DNA of 64,000 bases, from assembly GCA_910588975.1 (NCBI GenBank), contig CAJUSE010000009.1:14321-78320 (forward strand), written 5' to 3'. This DNA comes from an uncultured Oscillospiraceae bacterium (GTDB taxonomy: Bacteria; Bacillota; Clostridia; Oscillospirales; Oscillospiraceae). The position numbers were made by a program, and so were the translations under genes. Positions 56,951-64,000 of the stretch are shown one piece after another. Position 1 is the stretch's first letter, and each line of letters begins with the position of its first letter. The notes beneath the pieces were generated by a model. The model was given only the letters and a program-made list of their open reading frames with translations, ran no database searches and was not told the origin of the DNA.

Positions 56951-58243
56951 TCAGCCGGCCTGTACGGCTTGCCCCTCATCGGGGGTGACCACCACCCGAA
57001 TGTCGGCCCCTACGCCGGAGAGCTTGCGGACAATGTCCTCATAGCCTCGCTCGATGTGCTGGACCTGGCTGATCTCGCTGACACCCTGTGCGGCCAGTCC
57101 CGCAATGACCAGAGCCGCTCCGGCCCGCAGGTCGCAGGCCTCTACGGCGGCGCCAGTGAGCTGGGCCACTCCCTCAATGACGGCGATCTTGCCGTCCACC
57201 TGGACCTGGGCGCCCATACGGCGGAACTCGTCTACATAGCGGTAGCGGTTGTCCCAAACGCCCTCGGTGAGAACGCTGGTACCATCGGCCAGGCACAGAC
57301 AGGCGGCCACCTGGGGCTGCATGTCTGTGGGGAAACCCGGATAGGGCAGGGTTTTGATGTTGGTGTGGGTCAGCGCCTGGGTGCGGCGGATGAGAATGGC
57401 GTCGTCCTGCTCCTCCACCTCGGCCCCCATCTCCAGCAGCTTGGCGGTGATGCAGTCCAGGTGCTTGGGAATGACGTTTTTGATGAGGACCTCACCGCCG
57501 GTGGCAGTGACAGCGGCCATATAGGTGCCCGCCTCGATCTGGTCGGGGATGATGGAGTAGCTGCCGCCGGAGAGATGGTCTACCCCCCGGACCTTGATGA
57601 CATCGGTGCCCGCCCCCATGATAGAGGCCCCCATGGAGTTGAGAAAGTTGGCCAGGTCCACGATGTGGGGCTCTCTGGCGGCGTTTTCGATGATGGTGGT
57701 TCCCTGGGCCAGCACGGCGGAGATCATAATGTTCATGGTGGCGCCCACGCTGACCATGTCCAGATAGACGGTGGTGCCCGTCAGCCGGCCGTCCTTGGCC
57801 ACAGCCCGGACCAGGCCGTTTTTAATGTCCACCTCGGCTCCCATGGCGGCAAAGCCCTTGAGGTGTTGGTCGATGGGCCGGCTGCCGAAGTCACAGCCCC
57901 CGGGAGGGGCCACCTCGGCCGAACCAAACCGCCCCAGCAGAGCCCCGATAAAGTAATAGGAGGCCCGAATTTTCCGGGTCAGGGCATCGGGGACCTGGGT
58001 GTTGCGAACATGGGAGCAGTCAATGTCCACCGTGGTGCGGTTTACTGTGCGCACATCGGCCCCCAGCTCCTGAAGGATATTCAAAATGTGGGTCACGTCG
58101 CTGATCTGGGGCAGGTTTTCAATACGGCATACACCGTCCACCAGCAGGGCAGCCGGCAAAATGCCCACCGCCGCATTCTTTGCCCCGGATATTTCAATGG
58201 TGCCGTAGAGGGGCTTTCCGCCCCGAATCACATATTTTGTCAA
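56951..58243 (-). CDS. murA: UDP-N-acetylglucosamine 1-carboxyvinyltransferase
   Basis: A 430-residue enzyme for the first committed step of peptidoglycan synthesis: enolpyruvyl transfer from PEP to UDP-GlcNAc. The N-terminal EISGAKNAAVGILPAALL and the catalytic loop VAPPGGCDFGSRPIDQHLKG are intact. The loop keeps the active-site Cys, so the enzyme should be fosfomycin-sensitive by the family rule. GYEDIVRKLSGVGADI near the end is typical. It stands alone with a 140-base structured leader. Confidence 0.96.
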   Translation of the reverse strand: MTKYVIRGGKPLYGTIEISGAKNAAVGILPAALLVDGVCRIENLPQISDVTHILNILQELGADVRTVNRTTVDIDCSHVRNTQVPDALTRKIRASYYFIGALLGRFGSAEVAPPGGCDFGSRPIDQHLKGFAAMGAEVDIKNGLVRAVAKDGRLTGTTVYLDMVSVGATMNIMISAVLAQGTTIIENAAREPHIVDLANFLNSMGASIMGAGTDVIKVRGVDHLSGGSYSIIPDQIEAGTYMAAVTATGGEVLIKNVIPKHLDCITAKLLEMGAEVEEQDDAILIRRTQALTHTNIKTLPYPGFPTDMQPQVAACLCLADGTSVLTEGVWDNRYRYVDEFRRMGAQVQVDGKIAVIEGVAQLTGAAVEACDLRAGAALVIAGLAAQGVSEISQVQHIERGYEDIVRKLSGVGADIRVVVTPDEGQAVQAG

Positions 58244-58418
58244 GATAGCGCACCTTCGCTCTCTCTTACCGGGGCAACGCCCGGCGCTATTGTAAGGCCG
58301 CAGGTCTCACTTGCCGGCGGCCATTATCTATTGTATCCAAAATCCGCTGGAAACACTCCTGCGGAAAAAATGACGATGGTTCATGGTTATTATAGCATTA
58401 GAGCGGAGGAAATGTAAA
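58244..58418 (-). promoter_or_regulatory. murA promoter and structured 5' leader
   Basis: TTTACA (58418-58413), 18 bases, TATAAT (58394-58389) with an extended -10 on the minus strand. The leader of about 140 bases before the start codon contains GGCCGC / GCGGCC (58293-58318) and CCGGGC-GTT-GCCCCGG-like (58268-58283) hairpins, the latter close to the start. No known riboswitch class is recognised. Confidence 0.55.
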
Positions 58419-58473
58419 GGGGGTTATGATAAAAGTTTCCACATTCAGGTGGAAAAATATGAAAAAATTGTGC

Positions 58474-58503
58474 AAAAAGGGGACAGGCCGTAGGCCTGTC
58501 CCC
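58474..58503 (-). terminator. Terminator of the glg operon
   Basis: An 11-bp perfect stem GGGGACAGGCC / GGCCTGTCCCC, loop of three, followed by TTTTT on the minus strand, 35 bases after the glgA stop codon. Confidence 0.88.
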
Positions 58504-58538
58504 CTGAATGGGCGGAAATAGGGAGGTCAAAGTGCTTT

Positions 58539-59975
58539 TTACCACCCCAGGACCCAGTGATAGACCTCCTCATAGGCCTGGGCGGAGCGGTTCCAGGTGA
58601 AGTCGGAAGTCATGGCGTTCTTCATCAGCTGCTTCCAGGTCTTTGGGTCATTGTGGAACAGCTCCACGGCCTGCCGGAGGACCCAGACCATGTCCCCCTT
58701 GTCCACATTGGTGAAGGTGAAGCCGGTGCCCTCCCCGGTAAATTGGTTATAGGGGATGACGCTGTCCTTCAGCCCGCCTGTCTCTCGAACTACGGGCAGG
58801 GTGCCGTAGCGCATGGCGATCATCTGGCTCAGTCCGCAGGGCTCGGCCACCGAGGGCATGAGGAACAGATCACAGCCGCCGTAGATGGCGCTGGCCCAGT
58901 CATCGGAGTACATGATCTGGGCAGAGAACATGTTGGGATACTGCCAGGCGGCGCCCCGGAAGGCCTCTTCATAGCGCCACTCCCCGGTGCCCAGCACCAC
59001 CATTTGGACCCCCAGGCCCATGATCTCAGGCAGGGCGTCCACCACCAGGTCAAAACCCTTGTGACTGGCCAGCCGGGACACACAGCCAATGACGGGAATG
59101 GAGGGGTCCACCTTCAGTCCGGCCATTTCCTGGAGCCGGGCCTTGTTGTCCTTCTTGCCGGCGGGCTGCTTGGCGTTATAGAGCCGCACCAGCTTTTTGT
59201 CGTGCCAGGGGTCATACTTCCCGGTGTCCAGGCCGTTGAGGATGCCCCGGAGCTTGTGCCCGTTGGCCGAGACCACCCCGGCCAGGCCGTGGGCGTAGAA
59301 GTCGTAGTGAAGCTCCTCTGCGTAGGTGGGGGAGACGGTGGTGACGTAGTCGGCGGCGTAGATGGCCCCCTTCATCAGGTTGACATCTCCATAGTAGGAG
59401 AGCATCCCCTCATGGAAGTAGCTGGCGGGCAGGCCGAACAGGTCCTCCAGCAGGTCCCGGCCATAGCGGCCCTGATACTCGATGTTGTGGATGGTATACA
59501 CGCTCTTGGTACCCTGGAGCTCGGGGACCAGCTCCCGCTCCCGGAGCAGGTAGATGGGCACCAGGGCGGTCTCCCAGTCGTTGGTGTGGATCACATCGGG
59601 GTGGAAGCCCAGATGGCCCGGGGACTCGATGACCGCCCGGGAGAAGAAGGCAAAGCGCTCGGCGTCGTCGTAGTGGCCGTAAATGTCGTAACGCTTGAAG
59701 TAGTACTCATTGTCCACAAAATAGTAGGTGACCCCATCCCGCTTCAGCTCAAACAGGCCGCAGTAGGGGGTGCGCCAGGCCAGATGGACATGGAAGCACT
59801 GGAGATAGGTCATCTGGTCCCGCCACTCCTGGCCGATGCGCTCATAGAGGGGGAGGATGACCCGGACATCGTGGCCCATTTTGGCCAGAGCCTGGGGCAG
59901 AGAGCCGGCCACATCGGCCAACCCGCCGGATTTGATAAAGGGTGCTACCTCAGATGAGGCAAACAGGATATTCAT
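58539..59975 (-). CDS. glgA: Glycogen synthase (ADP-glucose)
   Basis: A 478-residue GT5 glycosyltransferase that extends alpha-1,4-glucan from ADP-glucose. The N-terminal nucleotide-sugar motif is IKSGGLADVAGSLPQALAKM, and the C-terminal catalytic block MPSVAEPCGLSQMIAMRYGT, then VRETGGLKDSV, is intact. It is the last gene of the glgB-glgC-glgD-glgA operon, separated from glgD by a 223-base gap filled with a palindromic element (60023-60185). Confidence 0.96.
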   Translation of the reverse strand: MNILFASSEVAPFIKSGGLADVAGSLPQALAKMGHDVRVILPLYERIGQEWRDQMTYLQCFHVHLAWRTPYCGLFELKRDGVTYYFVDNEYYFKRYDIYGHYDDAERFAFFSRAVIESPGHLGFHPDVIHTNDWETALVPIYLLRERELVPELQGTKSVYTIHNIEYQGRYGRDLLEDLFGLPASYFHEGMLSYYGDVNLMKGAIYAADYVTTVSPTYAEELHYDFYAHGLAGVVSANGHKLRGILNGLDTGKYDPWHDKKLVRLYNAKQPAGKKDNKARLQEMAGLKVDPSIPVIGCVSRLASHKGFDLVVDALPEIMGLGVQMVVLGTGEWRYEEAFRGAAWQYPNMFSAQIMYSDDWASAIYGGCDLFLMPSVAEPCGLSQMIAMRYGTLPVVRETGGLKDSVIPYNQFTGEGTGFTFTNVDKGDMVWVLRQAVELFHNDPKTWKQLMKNAMTSDFTWNRSAQAYEEVYHWVLGW

Positions 59976-60022
59976 AAACTGCTCCTTTCAGAACAATGGC
60001 TGGGGGGAGGCTGTCGAGCTGC

Positions 60023-60185
60023 GAAGTGGGCTGGACGCTCAGTCGCTTTCCCTCCGACTCGGGTTGGTCTTCAGACCGCTTTGCGGTCTTACGCTGTCTC
60101 AGCTACGCTTCGGTCAGTCGCAGGACAGGCGCCACTGGCGCCTTGCGACCCTCGCTCCGCTCCAAGCTCCTTTGCAGCCCACTTC
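60023..60185. repeat. Palindrome-rich intergenic element between glgD and glgA
   Basis: Terminal inverted repeats GAAGTGGGCTG (60023-60033) and CAGCCCACTTC (60175-60185) bound a stretch packed with hairpins. These include AGACCGC-TTT-GCGGTCT (60073-60089) and the perfect 17-mer AGGCGCCACTGGCGCCT (60127-60143). It is non-coding and looks like a mobile or REP-like composite repeat inserted in the operon. Confidence 0.7.
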
Positions 60186-60198
60186 TCCGCTCTTCTTC

Positions 60199-61317
60199 TC
60201 ACACGACCTCGTCTTTTGCGATCACCAGCGGGTATGTAGTGTGGCCCATGAGCATCCGTTCCTGGCCCACCTGCACATTTTTGTCGGTGATGACATAGCG
60301 CAGCGTGGCCCCGGCGGCCACACAGGTCTTTTGCATGAGGATGCAGTTTTCCACCACTGCCCCCTTGGCCACCCGGACCCCCCGGGAGAGGATGGAGTTG
60401 ATAACGGTGCCCTCGATGATGCATCCGTCGGCCACAAAGGAATTCACCGAGCGGGAGTCGGGACCGTAGTAGGTGGAGGGATTGCAGGTGTCCTTGGTGC
60501 GGATGGGCCGGTCCGGATGGAATAGGGAGGTGCGCACCGCCGGGTCCAGCAGATCCATGGACTGCTGGAAGTAGCCCGTTACGCTCTGCACCCGGGCGGC
60601 ATAGCCGCCGAAGCGGTAGGCGTATACGTTGAGCCGGTTCAGGTTGGGCATGAGCACCCCTTGGGTGAAGGAGGGGATATCGTGGGCGGCGCACCTGTCC
60701 ACCATATCCAGCAGCAGGGTCTTGGAGATGATGTAGGTCTCCAGGCTGACCTCTCCCTGGGCTGCGACAGGACTGCTGACCACGTCGATGACCCGATCTT
60801 TGGCGTCCAGAGTGATATAGCTGTTCATGCGGGGGTCGGCCCGCCGGTCGGGGATGCCGCAGACCACGGTGATGTCCGCCCCTGTTTTCAGGTGCTTGTG
60901 GAAGATCTCGTCGATGGGCAGGTTGGCAGCCAGATCACCCGAGGTGAGCAGCACATAGTCCTGCCGGATGTCCTTCAGATAGGAGCGCACACCGGCCAGG
61001 GCATCCATCCGTCCCCGGTAGCGCTGGCCGAACCGGTCGGAGAAGCTGAAGGGGGGCAGGATACGCAATCCCCCGTGCTTGCGGCTCAAATCCCAGTTTT
61101 TGCCCGAGCCCACATGGTCCAGCAGGGACTGATAAGAGTTATAGACGACGATGCCCACGTCGGTGACCCCGGCGTTGACCAGGTTGGAGATGGAAAAGTC
61201 CACCAGGCGGTACCGGCCGGCGTAGGGGATGGAGCTTGTGGAGCGGATCTGGACCAGCTCCCGCAGGTCGGGGTTCTGGTGATAGGCAAAAATGATGCCG
61301 TGAAGATTGTTGTTCAT
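60199..61317 (-). CDS. glgD: Glucose-1-phosphate adenylyltransferase subunit GlgD
   Basis: A 372-residue GlgC paralogue of the Firmicutes regulatory type. The nucleotide-binding loop of GlgC is degenerate (IIFAYHQNPDLRELVQIRST instead of the GGxGxRL form), while VDFSISNLVNAGVTDVGIVV and the C-terminal left-handed beta-helix repeats remain. GlgD is usually inactive alone and changes the kinetics of the GlgC-GlgD tetramer. Its ATG overlaps the glgC stop by four bases (ATGA). Confidence 0.95.
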   Translation of the reverse strand: MNNNLHGIIFAYHQNPDLRELVQIRSTSSIPYAGRYRLVDFSISNLVNAGVTDVGIVVYNSYQSLLDHVGSGKNWDLSRKHGGLRILPPFSFSDRFGQRYRGRMDALAGVRSYLKDIRQDYVLLTSGDLAANLPIDEIFHKHLKTGADITVVCGIPDRRADPRMNSYITLDAKDRVIDVVSSPVAAQGEVSLETYIISKTLLLDMVDRCAAHDIPSFTQGVLMPNLNRLNVYAYRFGGYAARVQSVTGYFQQSMDLLDPAVRTSLFHPDRPIRTKDTCNPSTYYGPDSRSVNSFVADGCIIEGTVINSILSRGVRVAKGAVVENCILMQKTCVAAGATLRYVITDKNVQVGQERMLMGHTTYPLVIAKDEVV

Positions 61318-62519
61318 GCCTTCACCCCCTTGACATTTTTGTCGACCATAGCGGCTGCAGGGACCTGGGCTCCGGCACCCACCTTCAGATCCTGGGCCAC
61401 TACGGCCACCCCCCAGCTCTCGTCGCCGGTGGGGGCGGAGCCTACATGGGCCCCCTCGCCAATGACCGAGTTCTCGGCGATAATGGCATATTCTACCACG
61501 GCGCCCTTTTTCACCACGGCACCGGGCATGAGGATGGAGTAGCGCACCGTGGCCCCCTCCTCCACAATGACCGAGCGGAAGAGCACCGAGTTCTCCACCG
61601 TGCCGTAGACCTCACAGCCGCTGGTGAGCAGAGAGTGGGTGACCACGGCCGATTCGCCGGTAAAGTGGGGCGGCCTCGCCTCCACCCGGGCGTAGATGGG
61701 CCATTCCTGGTCATAGGGGTCGATGGCCGATTGGGGGGAGAGCAGCTCCATATTGGCATCCCACAGAGACTCAATGGTGCCCACGTCCTTCCAGTAGCCC
61801 TGGAAGCGGAAAACGGCCATAGTCTCCTTGGCTGCCAGCATGGTGGGGATCACATCGTGACCGAAATCGTTGGAGGAGTTGGGGTCGGCCTCGTCCTCAA
61901 TGAGGTATTTGCGCAGCTTGGACCAGTCGAAGATGTAAATGCCCATGGAGGCCAGGTTGCTCTTGGGCTTTTTGGGCTTCTCCTCAAACTCATAGATCAT
62001 ATCGTCCTCGTCCACGTTCAGGATGCCGAAGCGGGGGGCCTCCTCCCAGGGCACTTCCATCACCGAGATGGTACAGGCGGCCTTCACCGCCTTGTGCCGG
62101 GCCAGCATGTCCGAGTAATCCATCTTATAGATGTGATCCCCTGAGAGGACGACCACGTATTCAGGGTCATACTGGTCCAGAAAGCTGATGTTCTGGTAGA
62201 TGGCGTTGGCTGTGCCCTTGTACCAGGAGCCCTGCTCGTGCTCCACCAGGTAGGGGGGCAGGATGTGGACGCCGCCGTCCAGCCGATCCAGGTCCCAGGG
62301 CTGGCCGGTCCCCAGATAGGCGTTGAGCTCCATGGGCCTGTACTGGGTCAGCACGCCCACTGTGTCAATGCCGGAGTTGACACAGTTGCTGAGGGGGAAG
62401 TCGATGATGCGGTACTTGCCCCCAAAGGGGACCGCCGGCTTGGCCACCTTGCTGGTGAGCGCCTTCAGCCGGCTGCCCTGGCCGCCGGCCAGGAGCATGG
62501 CAACACATTCCTTTTTCAT
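61314..62519 (-). CDS. glgC: Glucose-1-phosphate adenylyltransferase
   Basis: A 401-residue enzyme making ADP-glucose from ATP and glucose 1-phosphate, the committing step of glycogen synthesis. The pyrophosphorylase loop is LLAGGQGSRLKALTSKVAKP, then FGGKYRIIDFPLSNCVNSGI; the sugar-phosphate site FEEKPKKPKS and the C-terminal beta-helix are present. It sits 55 bases after glgB and overlaps glgD. The operon promoter must lie to the right of the window. Confidence 0.97.
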   Translation of the reverse strand: MKKECVAMLLAGGQGSRLKALTSKVAKPAVPFGGKYRIIDFPLSNCVNSGIDTVGVLTQYRPMELNAYLGTGQPWDLDRLDGGVHILPPYLVEHEQGSWYKGTANAIYQNISFLDQYDPEYVVVLSGDHIYKMDYSDMLARHKAVKAACTISVMEVPWEEAPRFGILNVDEDDMIYEFEEKPKKPKSNLASMGIYIFDWSKLRKYLIEDEADPNSSNDFGHDVIPTMLAAKETMAVFRFQGYWKDVGTIESLWDANMELLSPQSAIDPYDQEWPIYARVEARPPHFTGESAVVTHSLLTSGCEVYGTVENSVLFRSVIVEEGATVRYSILMPGAVVKKGAVVEYAIIAENSVIGEGAHVGSAPTGDESWGVAVVAQDLKVGAGAQVPAAAMVDKNVKGVKA

Positions 62520-62573
62520 CAGATCACCTCATTGTTGATAAAAGAGCGATGGGGGAAGGGTCAGATCGGGCGT

Positions 62574-64000
62574 TCAGGCCTTTGACTTCTTTTTTCCCGC
62601 CTTGGGGGCGGGTTTGACCGCTTTGGCAGGGGCCTTTGTCTCCTTTTGCGTTGACGCTTTCTTGGTCTCCTCGGCGGCCTTGGGCTTGCGTACGGGGGTT
62701 TTCCTCACGCAGCGGTAGACCACGCCGGCCATGGGGGGCAGGTCGATGATAATGGACTGCTCCTGCCCGTGGCAGGGGATCTTCTCGCTGGCAATGGGGG
62801 CCTTGTCCCCCGCCCCGGTGCCGCCGAACTCCTCGTCGTCGGAGTTGAGCACCACTCCGTATTTGCCAGGGACAGGGACGCCGATGCGGTAGCCCTGGCG
62901 GTGGACAGGAGAGAAGTTGACCACGGTGACGAGAAACTCCCCCTTGGTGTCCCAGCGGAGGAAGGAGATGGTGTTGGCGGTGTTGTCGTCGGCCTCCAGC
63001 CACTGGAAGCCCTTCCAGTCAAAGTCCTCCTCCCACAAAGCGGGGTACTGGAGGTACATGGCGTTGGCCGCCTGGAAGAAGCGTTGGATCTGCCGGTTCT
63101 CCTCATTTTCCTCCAGCAAATGCCAGTCCAGGGAGTGCTCAAAGTGCCACTCGTTCCACTGACCGAATTCACTGCCCATCATGGTCAGCTTCTTGCCCGG
63201 GTGGGTGAGCAGGTAGGTGTAGAAGGCCCGCACCCCGGTGAATTTGTCCAGGTACTCCCCGGGGAACTTGTTCAGCAGGGAGCCCTTCATATGGACCACC
63301 TCGTCGTGGCTCATGGGCAGGATGAAGTTCTCCGAGAAGGCGTACATGAGGGAGAAGGTGATGTCCTTGTGGTTATGCTGGCGGAAGTAGGGGTCCAGCT
63401 TGATGTAGTGGCTGATGTCATTCATCCAGCCCATGTTCCACTTCAGGTTGAAGCCCAACCCACCATCGGAGACAGGCTTGGTCACCATGGGCCAGGCGGT
63501 GGACTCCTCGGCGATCATCATCACGTCGGGGTGGAGGCCGAAGATGGTGGTGTTCAGCTTTTGCAAAAACTCCACCGCCTCCAAATTCTCGTGGCCGCCG
63601 TGGACGTTGGGGATCCACTCCCCTCCCTGGCGGTTGTAGTCTAGGTAGAGCATGGAGGCCACGGCGTCCACCCGCAGGCCGTCGATGTGGTACTGCTCCA
63701 GCCAAAACAGGGCAGAGGAGGTGAGGAAGGAGCGGACCTGGGGCTTGCCGTAGTCAAAGACCATGGTGCCCCACTCCTTGTGCTCCCCCTTGCGCCAGTC
63801 CTGATATTCATAGCAGGGCTCCCCGTCGAAATGATACAGGCCGAAGCCGTCCTTGGGGAAGTGGGAGGGCACCCAGTCCAGAATGACGCCAATCCCCGCC
63901 TGATGGAGCTGGTCGATAAGCCACATCAGGTCATGGGGCGTGCCAAAGCGGCTGGTGGCGGCGAAGTAGCCGGTGCACTGGTAGCCCCAGGAGGCGTCCA
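62574..64000 (-). CDS. glgB: 1,4-alpha-glucan branching enzyme, 5' part outside window
   Basis: The C-terminal 475 residues of a GH13 branching enzyme; the frame runs open off the right edge. The GH13 blocks are VILDWVPSHFPKDGFGLYHF (region I), DGLRVDAVASMLYLDY with the nucleophile Asp (II), MIAEESTAWPMVT with the acid/base Glu (III) and FILPMSHDEVVHMKGSLL (IV). It creates alpha-1,6 branches. After the all-beta domain there is an odd tail of about 45 residues rich in Lys, Ala, Pro and Thr (begins RKTPVRKPKAAEETKKASTQ), not normal for GlgB. It is the first gene of the visible glg operon. Confidence 0.95.
   Translation of the reverse strand, partial: DASWGYQCTGYFAATSRFGTPHDLMWLIDQLHQAGIGVILDWVPSHFPKDGFGLYHFDGEPCYEYQDWRKGEHKEWGTMVFDYGKPQVRSFLTSSALFWLEQYHIDGLRVDAVASMLYLDYNRQGGEWIPNVHGGHENLEAVEFLQKLNTTIFGLHPDVMMIAEESTAWPMVTKPVSDGGLGFNLKWNMGWMNDISHYIKLDPYFRQHNHKDITFSLMYAFSENFILPMSHDEVVHMKGSLLNKFPGEYLDKFTGVRAFYTYLLTHPGKKLTMMGSEFGQWNEWHFEHSLDWHLLEENEENRQIQRFFQAANAMYLQYPALWEEDFDWKGFQWLEADDNTANTISFLRWDTKGEFLVTVVNFSPVHRQGYRIGVPVPGKYGVVLNSDDEEFGGTGAGDKAPIASEKIPCHGQEQSIIIDLPPMAGVVYRCVRKTPVRKPKAAEETKKASTQKETKAPAKAVKPAPKAGKKKSKA

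Noticed and set aside
58293..58318. Third copy of the two-hairpin leader in front of murA
   Set aside because: It shares only an extended -10 and a GC-rich stem; the conserved blocks of the other two copies are missing.

Overview
The window looks like a chromosomal segment of a high-GC, Gram-positive gut anaerobe of the Oscillospiraceae type (Flavonifractor / Lawsonibacter / Oscillibacter-like). This is inferred from gene content, not from a marker gene. The supporting content is a WalRK system with YycH and YycI, RNase J, GlgC plus the Firmicutes-type GlgD, rubrerythrin, S-layer-homology (SLH) anchored surface proteins, an M60 mucinase-like protease, and tmRNA with SmpB. There is no rRNA, tRNA or CRISPR array. 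Most genes are on the minus strand and GC-rich. AT-richer patches (about 10.2-11.6, 43.8-49.0 and 54.5-55.4 kb) look acquired.

Layout. 0-7 kb: the 5' part of an HlyD-like efflux adaptor, then a minus-strand operon Nudix-walR-unknown membrane protein-walK-yycH-yycI. 7-10 kb: trkA-trkH potassium uptake. 10-13 kb: small secreted and membrane proteins around a PadR/HAAS regulatory pair. 13-19.4 kb: RNase J, an XRE regulator with two operator copies, an S9 peptidase and a cation-coupled symporter. 19.5-29.6 kb: glycogen phosphorylase, rubrerythrin behind a start-codon hairpin, miaA, a PPOX-like protein, two nucleoside hydrolases, an enoyl-CoA hydratase homologue, an M20 dipeptidase and an amidohydrolase.

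29.6-49 kb is the accessory block. It holds three SLH surface proteins, a 1648-residue M60 protease with a dockerin-like module, and two restriction-modification systems. The first pairs a C5-cytosine methylase with a convergent, unassigned nuclease. The second has two paralogous PD-(D/E)XK nucleases, a frameshifted beta-class methylase and a convergent D12-class adenine methylase. An IS3-type transposase gene lies beside the 3' end of ssrA, a classic integration site.

49-64 kb returns to housekeeping genes: ssrA, ppiB, an unknown membrane protein, smpB, a MecA-like adaptor, phosphoglucomutase, a CAAX-type protease, rlmH, the WalJ-like hydrolase, murA and a glgB-glgC-glgD-glgA glycogen operon. 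With phosphoglucomutase and GlgP this gives a complete glycogen cycle.

The signals most worth following are: (1) a promoter-plus-two-hairpin leader present twice, at about 29.7 and 47.6 kb; (2) the four-gene restriction system with two nuclease paralogues; (3) a 19-bp perfect hairpin that buries the rubrerythrin start codon; (4) an M60/dockerin gene translationally coupled to an SLH gene with a possible cohesin-like domain; (5) an extra membrane-protein gene inside the walRK operon.
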